A DNA stretch of 64,000 nt from Terriglobia bacterium (GCA_020073705.1 JAIQES010000018.1:1-64000); one strand, 5' to 3'. Shown: positions 26,016-35,422, counted from the stretch's first letter. Made by a program: numbers and translations. Notes: a model not told the origin generated them from the letters alone.

Positions 26016-28226
26016 CTATTTGGAGGGTGCCTGTTGCTCTTGCTTCTTCTTGTTGCCGAAAATGTCGATCAGCTGTTGAACTGGATTTGGCTGTTGTTGC
26101 TCTTTCTGTGGCTGCGCTTGAGTCCCGCTTTTTTGGCCCAGCAGACCTCCTAGAATTCCAGCCACGCCCGCCGAGGGATTATTGAGATTCGGCAGTAACC
26201 CCTTCAGTTTCATCTGGGCCACCTTTTGCAGATCGGGTGTGAATCTCGGACTCTCAAAAGTTCCAGTAACGATCGCGGGAATCACCAATTCACCTTGACT
26301 GTTGGCCAACGCGGTACTCATATACCCGCCGATTCCTGTTCCGCCAGCCCGCTGGCTGAAATCCTTGGAGAGCACCGCAGTAACGCGCAGGTCCAATGCC
26401 TCGTTTACCAAATTCGTGGTTCCAGCCACCGCAATGTTTCCGATATCTAGCGTCGCCAGTAGATTGTTGGTCTGAGCAAAGCCGTTTTTCACAACAATAT
26501 CGCCGGTCATACGCGAGATATTGGTGAATCCCTGATCCTTTTCGCTTGGCTTGAGGAACCCTCCAATCGAAGCCAACTGGTGCGCGATGTCGCTTCCGGC
26601 ATAGCGCACATTGTTGAAATCTAGCCCTAGCGTGCCATTCAGAGCTTTCAGGACTTCAGCGGAAGTCAATGCCTGAACCGGGCCTGCCGCATGCAGGTTC
26701 ATGCTGAGCGTTCCTGCTCCGCTAATTTTGTTCAGTCCGGTGACGCCGTACGCTTTGGCCATCGACAGCACCTCGGGAAGTGCTGCGTTGGGGGCCCGGA
26801 GTGTCGCGTCCACCAGCGGCGACTTCGATAGATATTGCCGCAGGGAGAATTGTGCAGCGACGGTGGTGCCGCCAGAGGTCACATTGAAATTGTCGGAATG
26901 GATCTCGGTTGGCGTGAAGGCTAGGTTAATGGATTTCATGTAGACCGGCTGAGGGATGCTTTTCCCGCTGATCTGGACGTCGCGGCCGGAAACCGTTCCA
27001 TTCAGCGCTGGCTTGTCGGCTGCTCCTCGCGCCTGTATGTCGGCGTTCATATTTCCGATAATCGTGGTTCCTGGTGCGAAAGCTATGCCCGAGGCTGCGG
27101 CCAACTTGCCTGCTTCTGCGATCGAAACATTGGCAGCCTTTATGCCAAGATCCACTTGGGCAGGACTCGGTTTGGTATTGACTGTGCCGCTCACGAGAAT
27201 CGGCATTGTTCCGAGTTTTATGGTCGTCTTGCGGATCGTGATCATATCGGCTGGAAGATCATCGGTGATGTCGTACTGCGCCGAAATCGGGTAACCCAGG
27301 TCGAGACCGCGCACCTTCGCGTTCTGTAGGTTCATCTGGCCGCTGGCTGCCAGTTTTCCCGATTCGCTGCTAATCTTGGTTTGCCCCGACAGTACGCCAT
27401 CCGTATTGACCAGCGCGGGTGAAGCAAGAAACTTCTGCAGACCGGCGATTCCTACTTGCTGGACCTCTAAAGTTCCGTGGAAAGACGTCGAGGCGGGCTG
27501 ACCTTGCACGATTGGCCCGACTTGTCCCTGCAGTCGGACCTGCTGCGTCCCGGGGCCCGGTAGATGAGCCGCCACATTGATGGAAAAGGGCACGTTGGGA
27601 GCAAAATTAAGTACGATCAAATCAATATGGTCATACAGAGCCCTGGGCGTTTTACTCTGTAGATCGGTGACGGCTACCTGCCCATCCGTAATGGCCAGCT
27701 TGGCCAGCGAAAACTGATGGCCGCCCCCATCAGTCGATTCCGAAGGCCCACCCGGTGAAGGTTGAGGACTACTCGGATTACTCGATCCCGAAAAGCCCGG
27801 CGGAGATTGCTGGCCACCCGGAGTATTGGATACCGTAGACCCTCCCAGCGAGGAGAAATTCCATACGCCTTGCTGGTTCTTAATGAGTTCAACGCTCGGA
27901 CGCTGTAAGTCCAGGGAATTGATTTCGACCCGGCCTTTGAAGAGTGGGAACAGCCTGACCGACACGTTCAACTGTTGTGTCTGCACGAACGGCTTTTCTG
28001 TGCCGAAAGTGGAATCATCCGCGATAGTCAAATTCTGCACGCTGAATCGCGGCGGGAATAGATTCAGGTGCATGTCACCCAGCGTGACTTTCCGAACCAA
28101 TCGTTGTTCCAGCTCCGATTGAATGGCACCGTGGTACCGGTTCACGTTGAAGGTCGCCATAAACACCACCGCGCCCGCAATGGTGACCGCGACGATAATT
28201 CCAATCACAATTAAAAGACGGCGCAT
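26016..28226 (-). CDS. AsmA family envelope protein
   Basis: 736 residues from ATG 28226 with GGAGG six bases upstream. One N-terminal membrane anchor (LLIVIGIIVAVTIAGAVVFM), then the AsmA start NVNRYHGAIQSELEQRLVRKVTLGDMHLNLFP and the late AsmA-like block (LNKISGAGTLSMNLHAAGP, FNNVRYAGSDIAHQLASIGG). A Gly/Ser/Pro-rich insert lies around residues 150-180, and the C-terminus is Gln-rich. AsmA-like proteins are thought to bridge inner and outer membrane and move phospholipid. A CRP-like tandem operator lies 79 bp upstream of the start. Confidence 0.88.
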   Translation of the reverse strand: MRRLLIVIGIIVAVTIAGAVVFMATFNVNRYHGAIQSELEQRLVRKVTLGDMHLNLFPPRFSVQNLTIADDSTFGTEKPFVQTQQLNVSVRLFPLFKGRVEINSLDLQRPSVELIKNQQGVWNFSSLGGSTVSNTPGGQQSPPGFSGSSNPSSPQPSPGGPSESTDGGGHQFSLAKLAITDGQVAVTDLQSKTPRALYDHIDLIVLNFAPNVPFSINVAAHLPGPGTQQVRLQGQVGPIVQGQPASTSFHGTLEVQQVGIAGLQKFLASPALVNTDGVLSGQTKISSESGKLAASGQMNLQNAKVRGLDLGYPISAQYDITDDLPADMITIRKTTIKLGTMPILVSGTVNTKPSPAQVDLGIKAANVSIAEAGKLAAASGIAFAPGTTIIGNMNADIQARGAADKPALNGTVSGRDVQISGKSIPQPVYMKSINLAFTPTEIHSDNFNVTSGGTTVAAQFSLRQYLSKSPLVDATLRAPNAALPEVLSMAKAYGVTGLNKISGAGTLSMNLHAAGPVQALTSAEVLKALNGTLGLDFNNVRYAGSDIAHQLASIGGFLKPSEKDQGFTNISRMTGDIVVKNGFAQTNNLLATLDIGNIAVAGTTNLVNEALDLRVTAVLSKDFSQRAGGTGIGGYMSTALANSQGELVIPAIVTGTFESPRFTPDLQKVAQMKLKGLLPNLNNPSAGVAGILGGLLGQKSGTQAQPQKEQQQPNPVQQLIDIFGNKKKQEQQAPSK

Positions 28227-28305
28227 ATTGAACCTCCAAGTCGATTCGGTCCGGCATCGATTCACGAGACCTGCGCCATGTTTATAACAGTTCTAAAACT
28301 AGGAC

Positions 28306-28343
28306 AGTGATTGACATCACACCTTAGCGTGGGTCCAAACACT
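28306..28343. promoter_or_regulatory. CRP-like operator array A (upstream of AsmA)
   Basis: Half-sites AGTGA (28306) and TCACA (28317) form a strong dyad with a 6-bp centre; CGTGG (28328) and ACACT (28339) form a weaker second dyad at the same 11-bp step, keeping the GTG/CAC cores. It is 79 bp upstream of the AsmA ATG on the minus strand. Confidence 0.6.
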
Positions 28344-28374
28344 CGCCGCAGAGATATGCGCAGACGTTCTGAAC

Positions 28375-28902
28375 TCACACTGTTGTCAATGTAGAAGTAC
28401 AGTGCGGACACCGGGTCGCTTTGATCGGGATGGCTGAGAAGCAAGAGGGGCAGTTTTTGGTCGTTACGGCAGACGGCTTCTCTTCAGTCTTCAGCCGGTT
28501 CACTTGGCGAATGAGCATAAATACTGCAAATGCTACTATCAGAAAATCGAACGCAGCGTTGAGGAAAACACCATAGTTGATTGTGGCCGCCCCAGCGGCC
28601 TTTGCATCTGCAAGAGTCGCATAGGCCTTCCCGGACAAATTTATGAACTTGCTGGAAAAATCTGATTTGCCAGTCAACAGACCAATTGGCGGCATCAAGA
28701 TGTCCGTTACAAAAGAACTGACAACTCTTCCGAACGCGGCGCCAATGATAATGCCCACCGCCATATCCAACATGTTCCCGCGCAGGGCAAAATCTGTAAA
28801 TTCCTTGAGCATGGGACCGCCCCTTTTTCCAAGCAACGCCTTTGGACTTCCGAGGTGGGCCAACCCGGCGCTTTCAAGAATTGGGTCTTTAGTTGTTTCC
28901 AT
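28375..28902 (-). CDS. mscL: Large-conductance mechanosensitive channel MscL with zinc ribbon
   Basis: 175 residues, longer than the ~135 of E. coli MscL. TM1 is in [37 protein letters not shown] (GNxxDLAVGxxxGAAF type) and TM2 in [21 protein letters not shown]. The extra C-terminus ends in [18 protein letters not shown], a four-cysteine zinc ribbon seen in some MscL branches. It releases solutes on osmotic downshock. ATG 28902 has AGAGG upstream; an internal ATG at 28812 ([12 protein letters not shown]) would give the classical N-terminus, so the true start is uncertain. Confidence 0.93.
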   Translation of the reverse strand: METTKDPILESAGLAHLGSPKALLGKRGGPMLKEFTDFALRGNMLDMAVGIIIGAAFGRVVSSFVTDILMPPIGLLTGKSDFSSKFINLSGKAYATLADAKAAGAATINYGVFLNAAFDFLIVAFAVFMLIRQVNRLKTEEKPSAVTTKNCPSCFSAIPIKATRCPHCTSTLTTV

Positions 28903-29239
28903 CGCATACCTCTCAGATTACATACGCGGCGTTCTCACTCCTGTTAACACCGTTTCGTATCGAAAACCTACAGGGTCATCGCAGTGACGAGGCGCGCAGT
29001 TCGAATCAATTAATGGCCCGGTCTGCGCAAAGATCCAAACGTGGCAGGTGGAGGCTAGTTTGCTGATGCTGCAGCATTCGAAGCAAGTGATCGGAAATGT
29101 GAGTCAAACTTGGCGGCTCTCTGACATTTCGCGGTCGTGTCCTCAACCAAGATTCTCCACGTTCCCTGCTCCGGGTGTCCACCCGCCGTCAGCCGCTCGG
29201 CCGATTTGCTTCCTCCGGCCTTGTAGCGTCAATGACCTT
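28903..29239. other. 337-bp gap, nothing recognisable
   Basis: Between the MscL start and the stop of the glycine-zipper gene. I find no gene, no hairpin of note, and only one weak AGTGA half-site near 28983 that lacks a good partner. Confidence 0.4.
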
Positions 29240-30088
29240 CTATCGTCCCTTGATTGAAACGGGCTCGCTCAGGGTGAAGCTAACTCTAGTTTCGGCGGGA
29301 ACCGTGATGTCCCGTTCCCCCGTCAGCACCGCACCGGCCGTGCCAGCACCCGCGCCCGTACCGGCGCCAATGGCCGCGCCCTTGCCGCCTCCGGCTATCG
29401 CACCTATCACGGCTCCCGCGGCTGCCCCGACACCTGCACCGATACCCGTTCTCTTGCCGCGGCCGGCGCCGGTCTCCTCAAAAACCGCTGTCCGGATCTT
29501 GTATGTCACCCCTTGGACCGTGAAAGAATCAAGCCTCATTTTGAGCGCCGCGCTCCCTTGAACTCTCCCGGCCGATTTAGTTTCGGTGATGGTTCCAGAC
29601 GCTTTCGTGCCAGCAGGAACGACCACTATGTCGTCGACCGTCACCGGAGAGACTACCGAAGCATCGAAGTGATCACCAGGGTTGTTTGTCTTTGAGCTGA
29701 GCGACTGATCGATCGTTACCTCAATGACCGTCCCGGTACCCACGATGATCGGCTGCGGCCCGGGCGTTTTTGCTGGCTCTTTCTTCGAAGGTGTGGGCTT
29801 TGGTGCAACAGGCCGTGGGGTAGGCACCTGCTGAACCGTGTTCTGCGGAGACGGGCTTGGGGTTGGGGTCGTTTCCGTTGTGCTTTGCGGAGCCCCTGGC
29901 GTGGTGGGTTCAGAAGTTGATGTCGTGCCTCCGCCCCCACACCCGTATAGCGTGAGCAGCGCGAGTATCGCGAGGGAGCCTATCAACGCAAAGTGCCGCT
30001 GAGCTACTCTTTGCTCCTGCCCAATACGGGCTCTTGCAATTGGTTTCGGATAAGAATATTCATTTTCGTGCTTTGTCTGGTCGTACAT
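29240..30088 (-). CDS. Glycine-zipper envelope protein with possible lipobox
   Basis: 282 residues from ATG 30088 with GGAG eight bases upstream. A ~42-residue N-tail precedes a hydrophobic segment ending in LTLYGCGGGG, which could be a lipobox; a Thr/Pro/Ser-rich linker (about 60-120) follows. The middle domain (GTVIEVTIDQSLSSKTNNPGD...VVVPAGTKASGTI) resembles periplasmic beta-domains, and the C-terminal GAAAGAVIGAIAGGGKGAA is a YMGG-type glycine zipper, suited to packing in membranes. Role unknown. A tandem CRP-like operator lies about 170 bp upstream. Confidence 0.75.
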   Translation of the reverse strand: MYDQTKHENEYSYPKPIARARIGQEQRVAQRHFALIGSLAILALLTLYGCGGGGTTSTSEPTTPGAPQSTTETTPTPSPSPQNTVQQVPTPRPVAPKPTPSKKEPAKTPGPQPIIVGTGTVIEVTIDQSLSSKTNNPGDHFDASVVSPVTVDDIVVVPAGTKASGTITETKSAGRVQGSAALKMRLDSFTVQGVTYKIRTAVFEETGAGRGKRTGIGAGVGAAAGAVIGAIAGGGKGAAIGAGTGAGAGTAGAVLTGERDITVPAETRVSFTLSEPVSIKGR

Positions 30089-30651
30089 GTTGTTTTCTCC
30101 ATTGAGACACGGCGCAGCCAGCCGTTCGATGTCAAGGTAGCAAGGTGGAACAGAACCGTTACCGGTAGCAAGTTTTTTAGTCCGCCCCGTCTCCTGAACT
30201 GCTGTAACAATCATCGTTCTTCCTTATGCTCAAATTTTACCAGCCTGTTTAAGAAGAACACTATGATCTACGTCACGCATAGCTGTGACCGTCGATACGC
30301 GCGAGTGCACTAGAATCTGTTCTCTTTTTGACTTTTCCAACGCACGTAATGCAACACATTCGATTCTCCTTTTGCGCGGCATTGTGCGAAGCAATTCTCG
30401 TTCACATCGTTCGCCAAAACCCCAAACGAAACTATTCGATCCTTTTGCCGAAACGGCCAAAAGGTTGCGGCATAATAGAAATCCAGCGACAACAGCCAAT
30501 ACCGTCACCCCTCTCATTCCGCGCGCCATTCCCCGCAGCAAATCGCTAATCCGTTCCGCTCCTGCAAACCGTCAGATCACAGGGGTGCACGACAACGCAG
30601 CAGAAAACATGACATGCCCGGAGGTAATGGAACGTACGGCGCGCACCCTAT
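30089..30651. other. 563-bp gap holding CRP-like array B
   Basis: Between the glycine-zipper gene and the M48 peptidase stop. Short frames exist on both strands but overlap the operator and lack clear ribosome sites or family resemblance, so none is called. Confidence 0.4.
30262..30299. promoter_or_regulatory. CRP-like operator array B (upstream of glycine-zipper protein)
   Basis: Half-sites TATGA (30262) and TCACG (30273), then TGTGA (30284) and a poor ATACG (30295), again in 11-bp steps. About 173 bp upstream of the gene at 29240-30088. Two halves are good, two weaker. Confidence 0.45.
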
Positions 30652-32151
30652 CTAGAACTGCACGCTCCGAAGCATCTTCTCGAACGTCGGCCTCATTTGC
30701 TCAAAGTACCTCTGCGTCGCCACGAACACAATCATGATTGCGTTTCCGTCACCTCGCGGCACGGCCACCAGCCAGTCGCGCTCGGGTTGCGCCTTCCCCT
30801 CCTCATCGGCCAGCGGTGACACCGTCTGCAACTCCACCGATCCTCCGGCCACGCCGTTCACCGTGATCGCCTGAATCTCACCACTCTGCTTCATTCTGCT
30901 GTCGCTGCTTTCGAGGCTCCTCACGATCGCCGCCGTGATTTGCTGCACGCTCATGTTCGCGCTCGGCGGCTGCACCACTTGGATCACCACGCCGTACGCC
31001 ACGGCGCTGCCGGACACGCCCGGGCGCGGCGCAATCGTCACTGAGCCCTGCTGCTGCCCCTGCATTACATCCCAGTTCTCCGGGCGCACGATCTTCATCG
31101 TACTTAGATCGGTCTGCTGGAAAATCGAGCTCGGCTGCACGTCCGTGACCGGCACAGTCGGCACGCTTCCAACATTCGTCTGGCTCGCCGTGCCCACGGT
31201 TGCGGAGCCGCCGCTGGTAGCTTCCGAAAACACGGCCCCATTCTTTGGGTTCTCTGCGGCCCACCGTCCGCTCTTGGCCCCGTCCGCAATCTCCTGCGCG
31301 GTGTAGGCACGCACGCTCGCGGCGTCCTTGCGCACGGCAGCAAACTCCGGGCTTTCGTGCCCGTATTTCCGCACCGGCCACTCCGCAATCTCCCGTTCGA
31401 TCGCGGCCCTGCGGTTCCCGGGATTCGGGTGGTCGCTCAAGAACTGCGGTCCCGAACTCCCCTGCTTCTCGATCTTCTCGAAGAAATCCGCCAGCGCCAC
31501 GGGGTTGTAGCTCGCCTTCGACAGGATGATGGCGCCCACCTCGTCCGCCTGCGCCTCGTCGCTCCGTGAGTATTTCAATATTAGCGTGCCCGCGCCAAAT
31601 TGGATTCCGCTCTGCGCCAGCGTTCCCCACACTCCGCCCATCCTTCCCGCAATCCCTCCGACGATCCCCGCGAGCCCTCCGAGCAGCGATGCCTTCTCCT
31701 GCTGCTTAGCCGAGTGCTGCATGTACACGTGCGCCATCTCGTGCGCCATCACCCCCGCCAACTCCGCTTCGTTATCGGCCGCCTGGATGGTCCCAATGTT
31801 TATGAACATCGGTCCGCCCGGTAGCGCAAACGCGTTGATTTCCTTCTGTGCGATCACGTGAAATTGGAACGGCCACGACCGCTCCGGTGGGATCGTCGCT
31901 GCCAGCCGCTTGCCCAGCTTCTGGATGTACTGCGTCTCCCGGCTCGAGTCCGGCAGGACCGGCATCTGTTTGTACACCTCGCCCGCCGCTTGCAAGCCAA
32001 GCTGCTTCTGTTGGTCGCGACTCATCGGGGGGTTGCCCGGATCGGGCAGCTCCGGCGCGGTTCTCACTGCGAGCCCTTGCCCCGCCACCAGACAAAACGC
32101 CAAGCAAACCGCCAGCCAGCGCCCGCGCCTAACTCGCTCAAGTCTCGCCAT
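30652..32151 (-). CDS. M48 family metallopeptidase, exported
   Basis: 499 residues. Signal peptide WLAVCLAFCLVAGQGLAV. The zinc motif HEMAHVYMQHS (H-E-x-x-H) and the downstream SDEAQADEVGAIIL (third ligand Glu) mark an M48 peptidase, followed by HPNPGNRRAAIEREI typical of periplasmic BepA/LoiP-like proteins that handle misfolded outer-membrane proteins. The C-terminal ~180 residues form an extra domain of unknown role. GC-rich, unlike its downstream neighbours. Its start overlaps an IS1380-type remnant by 14 bp, so its native promoter may have been altered. Confidence 0.9.
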   Translation of the reverse strand: MARLERVRRGRWLAVCLAFCLVAGQGLAVRTAPELPDPGNPPMSRDQQKQLGLQAAGEVYKQMPVLPDSSRETQYIQKLGKRLAATIPPERSWPFQFHVIAQKEINAFALPGGPMFINIGTIQAADNEAELAGVMAHEMAHVYMQHSAKQQEKASLLGGLAGIVGGIAGRMGGVWGTLAQSGIQFGAGTLILKYSRSDEAQADEVGAIILSKASYNPVALADFFEKIEKQGSSGPQFLSDHPNPGNRRAAIEREIAEWPVRKYGHESPEFAAVRKDAASVRAYTAQEIADGAKSGRWAAENPKNGAVFSEATSGGSATVGTASQTNVGSVPTVPVTDVQPSSIFQQTDLSTMKIVRPENWDVMQGQQQGSVTIAPRPGVSGSAVAYGVVIQVVQPPSANMSVQQITAAIVRSLESSDSRMKQSGEIQAITVNGVAGGSVELQTVSPLADEEGKAQPERDWLVAVPRGDGNAIMIVFVATQRYFEQMRPTFEKMLRSVQF

Positions 32152-32464
32152 GATCCACCAGTTTTAGCCTCGCTGCCATTAGCTGGAACATCGGATCCCT
32201 TGATACCCTTGTGGCATAGTTCAGGTCTTCGTAATCAGCCAACTGGCAGTGGGCGGACTGCCGGAACAAGTCCGCCAAGAGAAACCGTGTATTCCGCCCG
32301 GTGCGCGTATCCACCACGAAGTTCTGAATAAGATTTGTCAGGCCGAGGCTTTCATCGCGGACGAGCAGCAGATTGCCATCGGAAGTCACCCGTGATTTTC
32401 TGAAACCGATGTGCAAAAATCTGTTGAAGGAGAATTGAAAGAGCTGATTTTGGGTCTCGCCCAC
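32138..32464 (-). pseudogene. N-terminal fragment of an IS1380-type transposase
   Basis: About 108 codons from a GTG: FSFNRFLHIGF, VTSDGNLLLVRDESLGLTN, LLADLFRQSAHCQLADYEDL and ATRVSRDPMFQLM match the start of IS1380-family DDE transposases (GLLLLRE...LGL, LLRQRVF.LALGYEDLNDHD.LR.DP). The catalytic domain is missing and the frame stops within the M48 gene start. A dead insertion-sequence remnant. Confidence 0.75.
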
Positions 32465-32569
32465 TGAGTGTCAACCTCCGAAAGGCCACTGTGTGCTCGG
32501 TTCACATACGAGCACAGGCGATATACAAGCGCTCGACTTGCTAAGTTAATGACCATGTCGAAGTGTTGC

Positions 32570-32585
32570 AGTGACCTGCGTCACA
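32570..32585. promoter_or_regulatory. Single CRP-like dyad C beside IS remnant
   Basis: AGTGA (32570), six bases CCTGCG, TCACA (32581). The dyad is as strong as those elsewhere, but no partner half-sites lie at 11-bp steps on either side. No intact gene starts next to it; the IS1380 remnant may have replaced or separated the former target. Confidence 0.5.
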
Positions 32586-32753
32586 CACAAGGAAACTAGG
32601 TCTCAGGGATGGCCCGCTGATCAATACCTCGGCGTCTGATACGCAAGTAGCTAAAGGGAGAATCCTGTAGGGGGCAGCGGTGTGAATACTCAGGGAAGCA
32701 CCGTGACGCGAGAAACGCACGAATTGTCTTGTTTCTGAGTGAAAAGCTCGAAG

Positions 32754-32844
32754 TGGCGGAGAGGGGGGGATTCGAACCCCCGTCACCCTTTTGGGGTGAA
32801 ACTGCTTAGCAGGCAGCCCTGTTCGGCCACTCCAGCACCTCTCC
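32754..32844 (-). tRNA. tRNA-Ser(GCT), CCA encoded
   Basis: 91 bases including CCA. Acceptor GGAGAGG/CCTCTCC, discriminator G, long variable arm (CACCC...GGGTG) as in class II tRNAs, anticodon loop CTGCTAA giving GCT (reads AGC/AGT), T arm with GGTTCGAATCC. Its 3-prime end is repeated in part at 24895-24917. Confidence 0.97.
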
Positions 32845-33071
32845 GCTGTCGCTACGCGCTTCAGTGTACTGTAGTTGTGAGCAATTTTCCATTGCTTGCC
32901 AGATGAACGAAGGAGCAGAGCATGCAACCAAGCTGTGTTCAGCAACGTCTCTCATGGTGTAAGGTTATATCAAGTCCGTTATATAATCTGGATCTAGAAA
33001 GTTTGGGTAATTGTGGAAATGGTCCAGGCGGCTGCAGAGTGTAATTGGCAGCAATTACTGCGAGGTTCAAG

Positions 33072-33785
33072 ATGCCCTCACCCTATGGTCTCGACCTTAT
33101 CGAGAGCTGCCTAACGTGTCCGCATCACCGCGACCGCTTATTTTGTGACTTGTCTCCTGAAGCGTTGAAACATCTGGCAGAGATTACTTCGGCATCTTCT
33201 TATCCAAAGGGAGCATTTTTGTTCATGGAAGGGCAGGATCCACGGGGGATTTTCATCATCTGTTCTGGCCGAGTTAAACTCTCTGGCGCTTCAAGTGCTG
33301 GCAAGACCATGATTTCCAGATTCGCCGAGCCAGGAGAAGTTCTGGGAGTTGCGAGTGTAATATCGGGCAGACCCTATGTGTTGACAGCGGAAGTTTTCGA
33401 ACCGACTCAAGCCAATTTTGTTTCCAGCGCTCACTTTATGGATTTCCTGCGGAAGCACGGTGAAGCTGCCCTTCGGGCTGCACAACAGTTGGCCGAAAAT
33501 TATGACGCTGCGCTATTAGAACTGCGGAACGTCGGCATGTCTCATTCCGCCGAAGAAAAGCTGGCACGATTCCTTTTGGACTGGAGTGCCAAGCATCCAG
33601 GTCCAAAAAGCCAGAACCACTTCAAACTTTCACTCACTCACGAAGAAATCGCTAGCGCAATCGGGGCCTCGCGCGAAACTGTGACACGAGTCCTTTCTGA
33701 GTTTAAGAGAAAAGGGCTTCTGCAAATAAACGGCTCAACGTTTGCAATCCTCGACCGGTCAGAATTCAAACGAATGGCCGGCTAA
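33072..33785 (+). CDS. CRP/FNR family regulator with four-cysteine set (paralogue 1)
   Basis: 237 residues from ATG 33072 with GAGG upstream; an earlier TTG at 33045 is less likely. Cysteines C13, C16 and C25 form C-x2-C-x8-C at the N-terminus, plus C64 in the beta-roll (GIFIICSG). The cNMP-fold covers about 30-150, and the C-terminal winged helix has LTHEEIASAIGASRETVTRV, where R-E-T-V..R matches the CRP recognition helix that reads TGTGA. The Cys set suggests an Fe-S or thiol sensor rather than cAMP (inference). Monocistronic, close to tRNA-Ser. The same four positions are kept in the paralogue at 43076-43798. Confidence 0.88.
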   Translation: MPSPYGLDLIESCLTCPHHRDRLFCDLSPEALKHLAEITSASSYPKGAFLFMEGQDPRGIFIICSGRVKLSGASSAGKTMISRFAEPGEVLGVASVISGRPYVLTAEVFEPTQANFVSSAHFMDFLRKHGEAALRAAQQLAENYDAALLELRNVGMSHSAEEKLARFLLDWSAKHPGPKSQNHFKLSLTHEEIASAIGASRETVTRVLSEFKRKGLLQINGSTFAILDRSEFKRMAG

Positions 33786-33899
33786 AGTTATTTCCTTGAG
33801 CTCGCCATCCGGGAATTCAGACCCTTCCTCTGGCTGCGCTGATATCTGTACTTCCTTCAACAATGAAATCCGATCGTAGTGGGAACCGCCTTGCGTTCG

Positions 33900-33978
33900 T
33901 GGGGGTGTCCGCCAGAGCGAAGCCCTGCGCCGCGATTTGTGCGGCGCGTTTAGGGCGCAGCGCAGGCGGGCACCCCCA
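33900..33978. repeat. 79-nt nested palindrome in a 360-bp gap
   Basis: Outer arms TGGGGGTGTCCGCC (33900-33913) and GGCGGGCACCCCCA (33965-33978) pair at 13 of 14 positions; inside, GCGCCGC (33927-33933) and GCGGCGC (33941-33947) form a perfect 7-bp stem. Could be a REP-like element, a structured RNA or a terminator. The rest of the 33786-34145 gap shows no gene. Confidence 0.55.
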
Positions 33979-34145
33979 ACGACACTACCCGATCAGAAAG
34001 AAGGGGACACTTCTAACGAGCTAAGAAAGAGGGCATTTCTGAAAACATGGCACCGGGCGGCTTTGGCTTCCGCGGATTTGGCTGGCGTGGTGGTCGCTTC
34101 GCCCTCTGATCTTCAACCAGGCAACACCGGCGCGGCCTTCCGTTT

Positions 34146-35246
34146 TTATTGAGTCACCGTCTTGGCCATGTCGCCGACCTTCATTCCGCCGCCTGAGACA
34201 ACATTGCAGACGGCGGAGATTTCATCCACATCGGTAACTTCGATCTCGCCGAGCTTCGACGTCATACGGCGAATAACAGCTCCGGTCGCCGGGTCCTTGA
34301 TCTCCTTCGTGACGCGCTCGACCGAGAGATGATCGCCAACCTTGATTCCGCTTTTCACCCCTAAGTTCAGTACGATCTGTCCACCGTCGACGGCGGCGAC
34401 CAGGCCCTCGACCTTAATCACTCGCGCCTGCAGCTTCCCTGCCGATCCGATCACGCCCGCCGTCATTTGATCGACCGCGGCCTTGACGGCTTCGCCTATG
34501 ATGGTCTGTTGAAAGTCGCTGGTGCCAAAATCTACATTGCCGCCGCCGAACCCGTGCCAGTTTCCTCCGCCGCCCAGCATAGAGGTGCTGCTGCGTTTCG
34601 ATTCGCCTTTGCCTTCGGCCACGCCAAGAATCTCCGCCGTGTCGATATCCACCAGCCGCGCGTCCAGCTGGACGATGGCCTTGGAGTCTTTCTTGCCGAA
34701 CCCGCCGATCCCGAAGCCGCCGAAGCCTCCTCCGGCGCCACCGATTTTCGTGTTCTTGGTTTCATTCCCAAACTGGGTGATGCTGCCCACGATGATGGCA
34801 TCTAAGCCGAGAAGCTTGCCGATCTTGGCAGCCGACGTCGGATTGGCGCGGTCACTGTTGGAGAAATTTTGCTCGGCAAGGATCTTGTCGAGCGCCTTCC
34901 GTTCGATCACGCTATAGGTTCCATCCGTCACCAGATTCTTTACGAGAAGGTCGGAGATTCCTTTCCCCACGTCAATGTCCGATCCGAACATGGCTGCAAT
35001 CCCGCTGCGAACGGTCGCGTAGTCAAAGTCGAAGATCGCAACACGCTTCTTTCGCGGCGCGGCCGCCTGGGCGGGCGCCGGACTGGCAGCGACCGTTGTG
35101 GCAGGAGCAGGATCCGGTGCGGGCTGCGCGACGGGGGCGCTGGCTGCCGGCTGCTTGGCAGGCGCGGAAGCCGCTTTTTTCTGTGCCCCGGCACCGGCTG
35201 GCAAGCAAAGAGCGATTAAGACGAAGAGAGCGGCTATTCGTTTCAT
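34146..35246 (-). CDS. CsgG-type envelope protein
   Basis: 366 residues. Signal peptide (ALFVLIALCLPAGAGA), then an Ala/Pro-rich linker to about residue 65. KKRVAIFDFDYATV, ISDLLVKNLVTDGTYSVIERKALDKIL and LLGLDAIIVGSITQFG are CsgG-domain landmarks; a Gly-rich insert (GGAGGGFGGFGIGGFG) follows. The C-terminal part (GLKVGDHLSVERV-like) resembles a secreted SH3-like fold. CsgG proteins form outer-membrane pores for curli, but many relatives are regulators or lipoproteins of unknown role; no lipobox is obvious here and no curli genes are adjacent. AGGAG precedes the ATG. Confidence 0.8.
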   Translation of the reverse strand: MKRIAALFVLIALCLPAGAGAQKKAASAPAKQPAASAPVAQPAPDPAPATTVAASPAPAQAAAPRKKRVAIFDFDYATVRSGIAAMFGSDIDVGKGISDLLVKNLVTDGTYSVIERKALDKILAEQNFSNSDRANPTSAAKIGKLLGLDAIIVGSITQFGNETKNTKIGGAGGGFGGFGIGGFGKKDSKAIVQLDARLVDIDTAEILGVAEGKGESKRSSTSMLGGGGNWHGFGGGNVDFGTSDFQQTIIGEAVKAAVDQMTAGVIGSAGKLQARVIKVEGLVAAVDGGQIVLNLGVKSGIKVGDHLSVERVTKEIKDPATGAVIRRMTSKLGEIEVTDVDEISAVCNVVSGGGMKVGDMAKTVTQ

Positions 35247-35422
35247 GGCATCTCCTATTCCGAAGTGATTCAGCGCAGAAAGATCAAAGACGCATCATCT
35301 GCTTCGCCTGATTCCTGATTCTAGTGAAGCACGAATTGCTATGTCAACTGCAGTGATGCGCTGGTGAAGGGCGAAAAAGCGCTTCCTGTTCGACATGCTG
35401 GTTTCCTTCGCTACCGAATCCG

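Noticed and set aside
28983-28998. A tenth CRP-like dyad upstream of mscL
   Set aside because: Only AGTGA is good; the partner half-site is poor and there is no tandem extension at 11-bp steps.
30230-30541. Minus-strand frame with a hydrophobic N-terminus upstream of the glycine-zipper gene
   Set aside because: It overlaps operator array B, has no family resemblance and an Arg-rich random-looking body.
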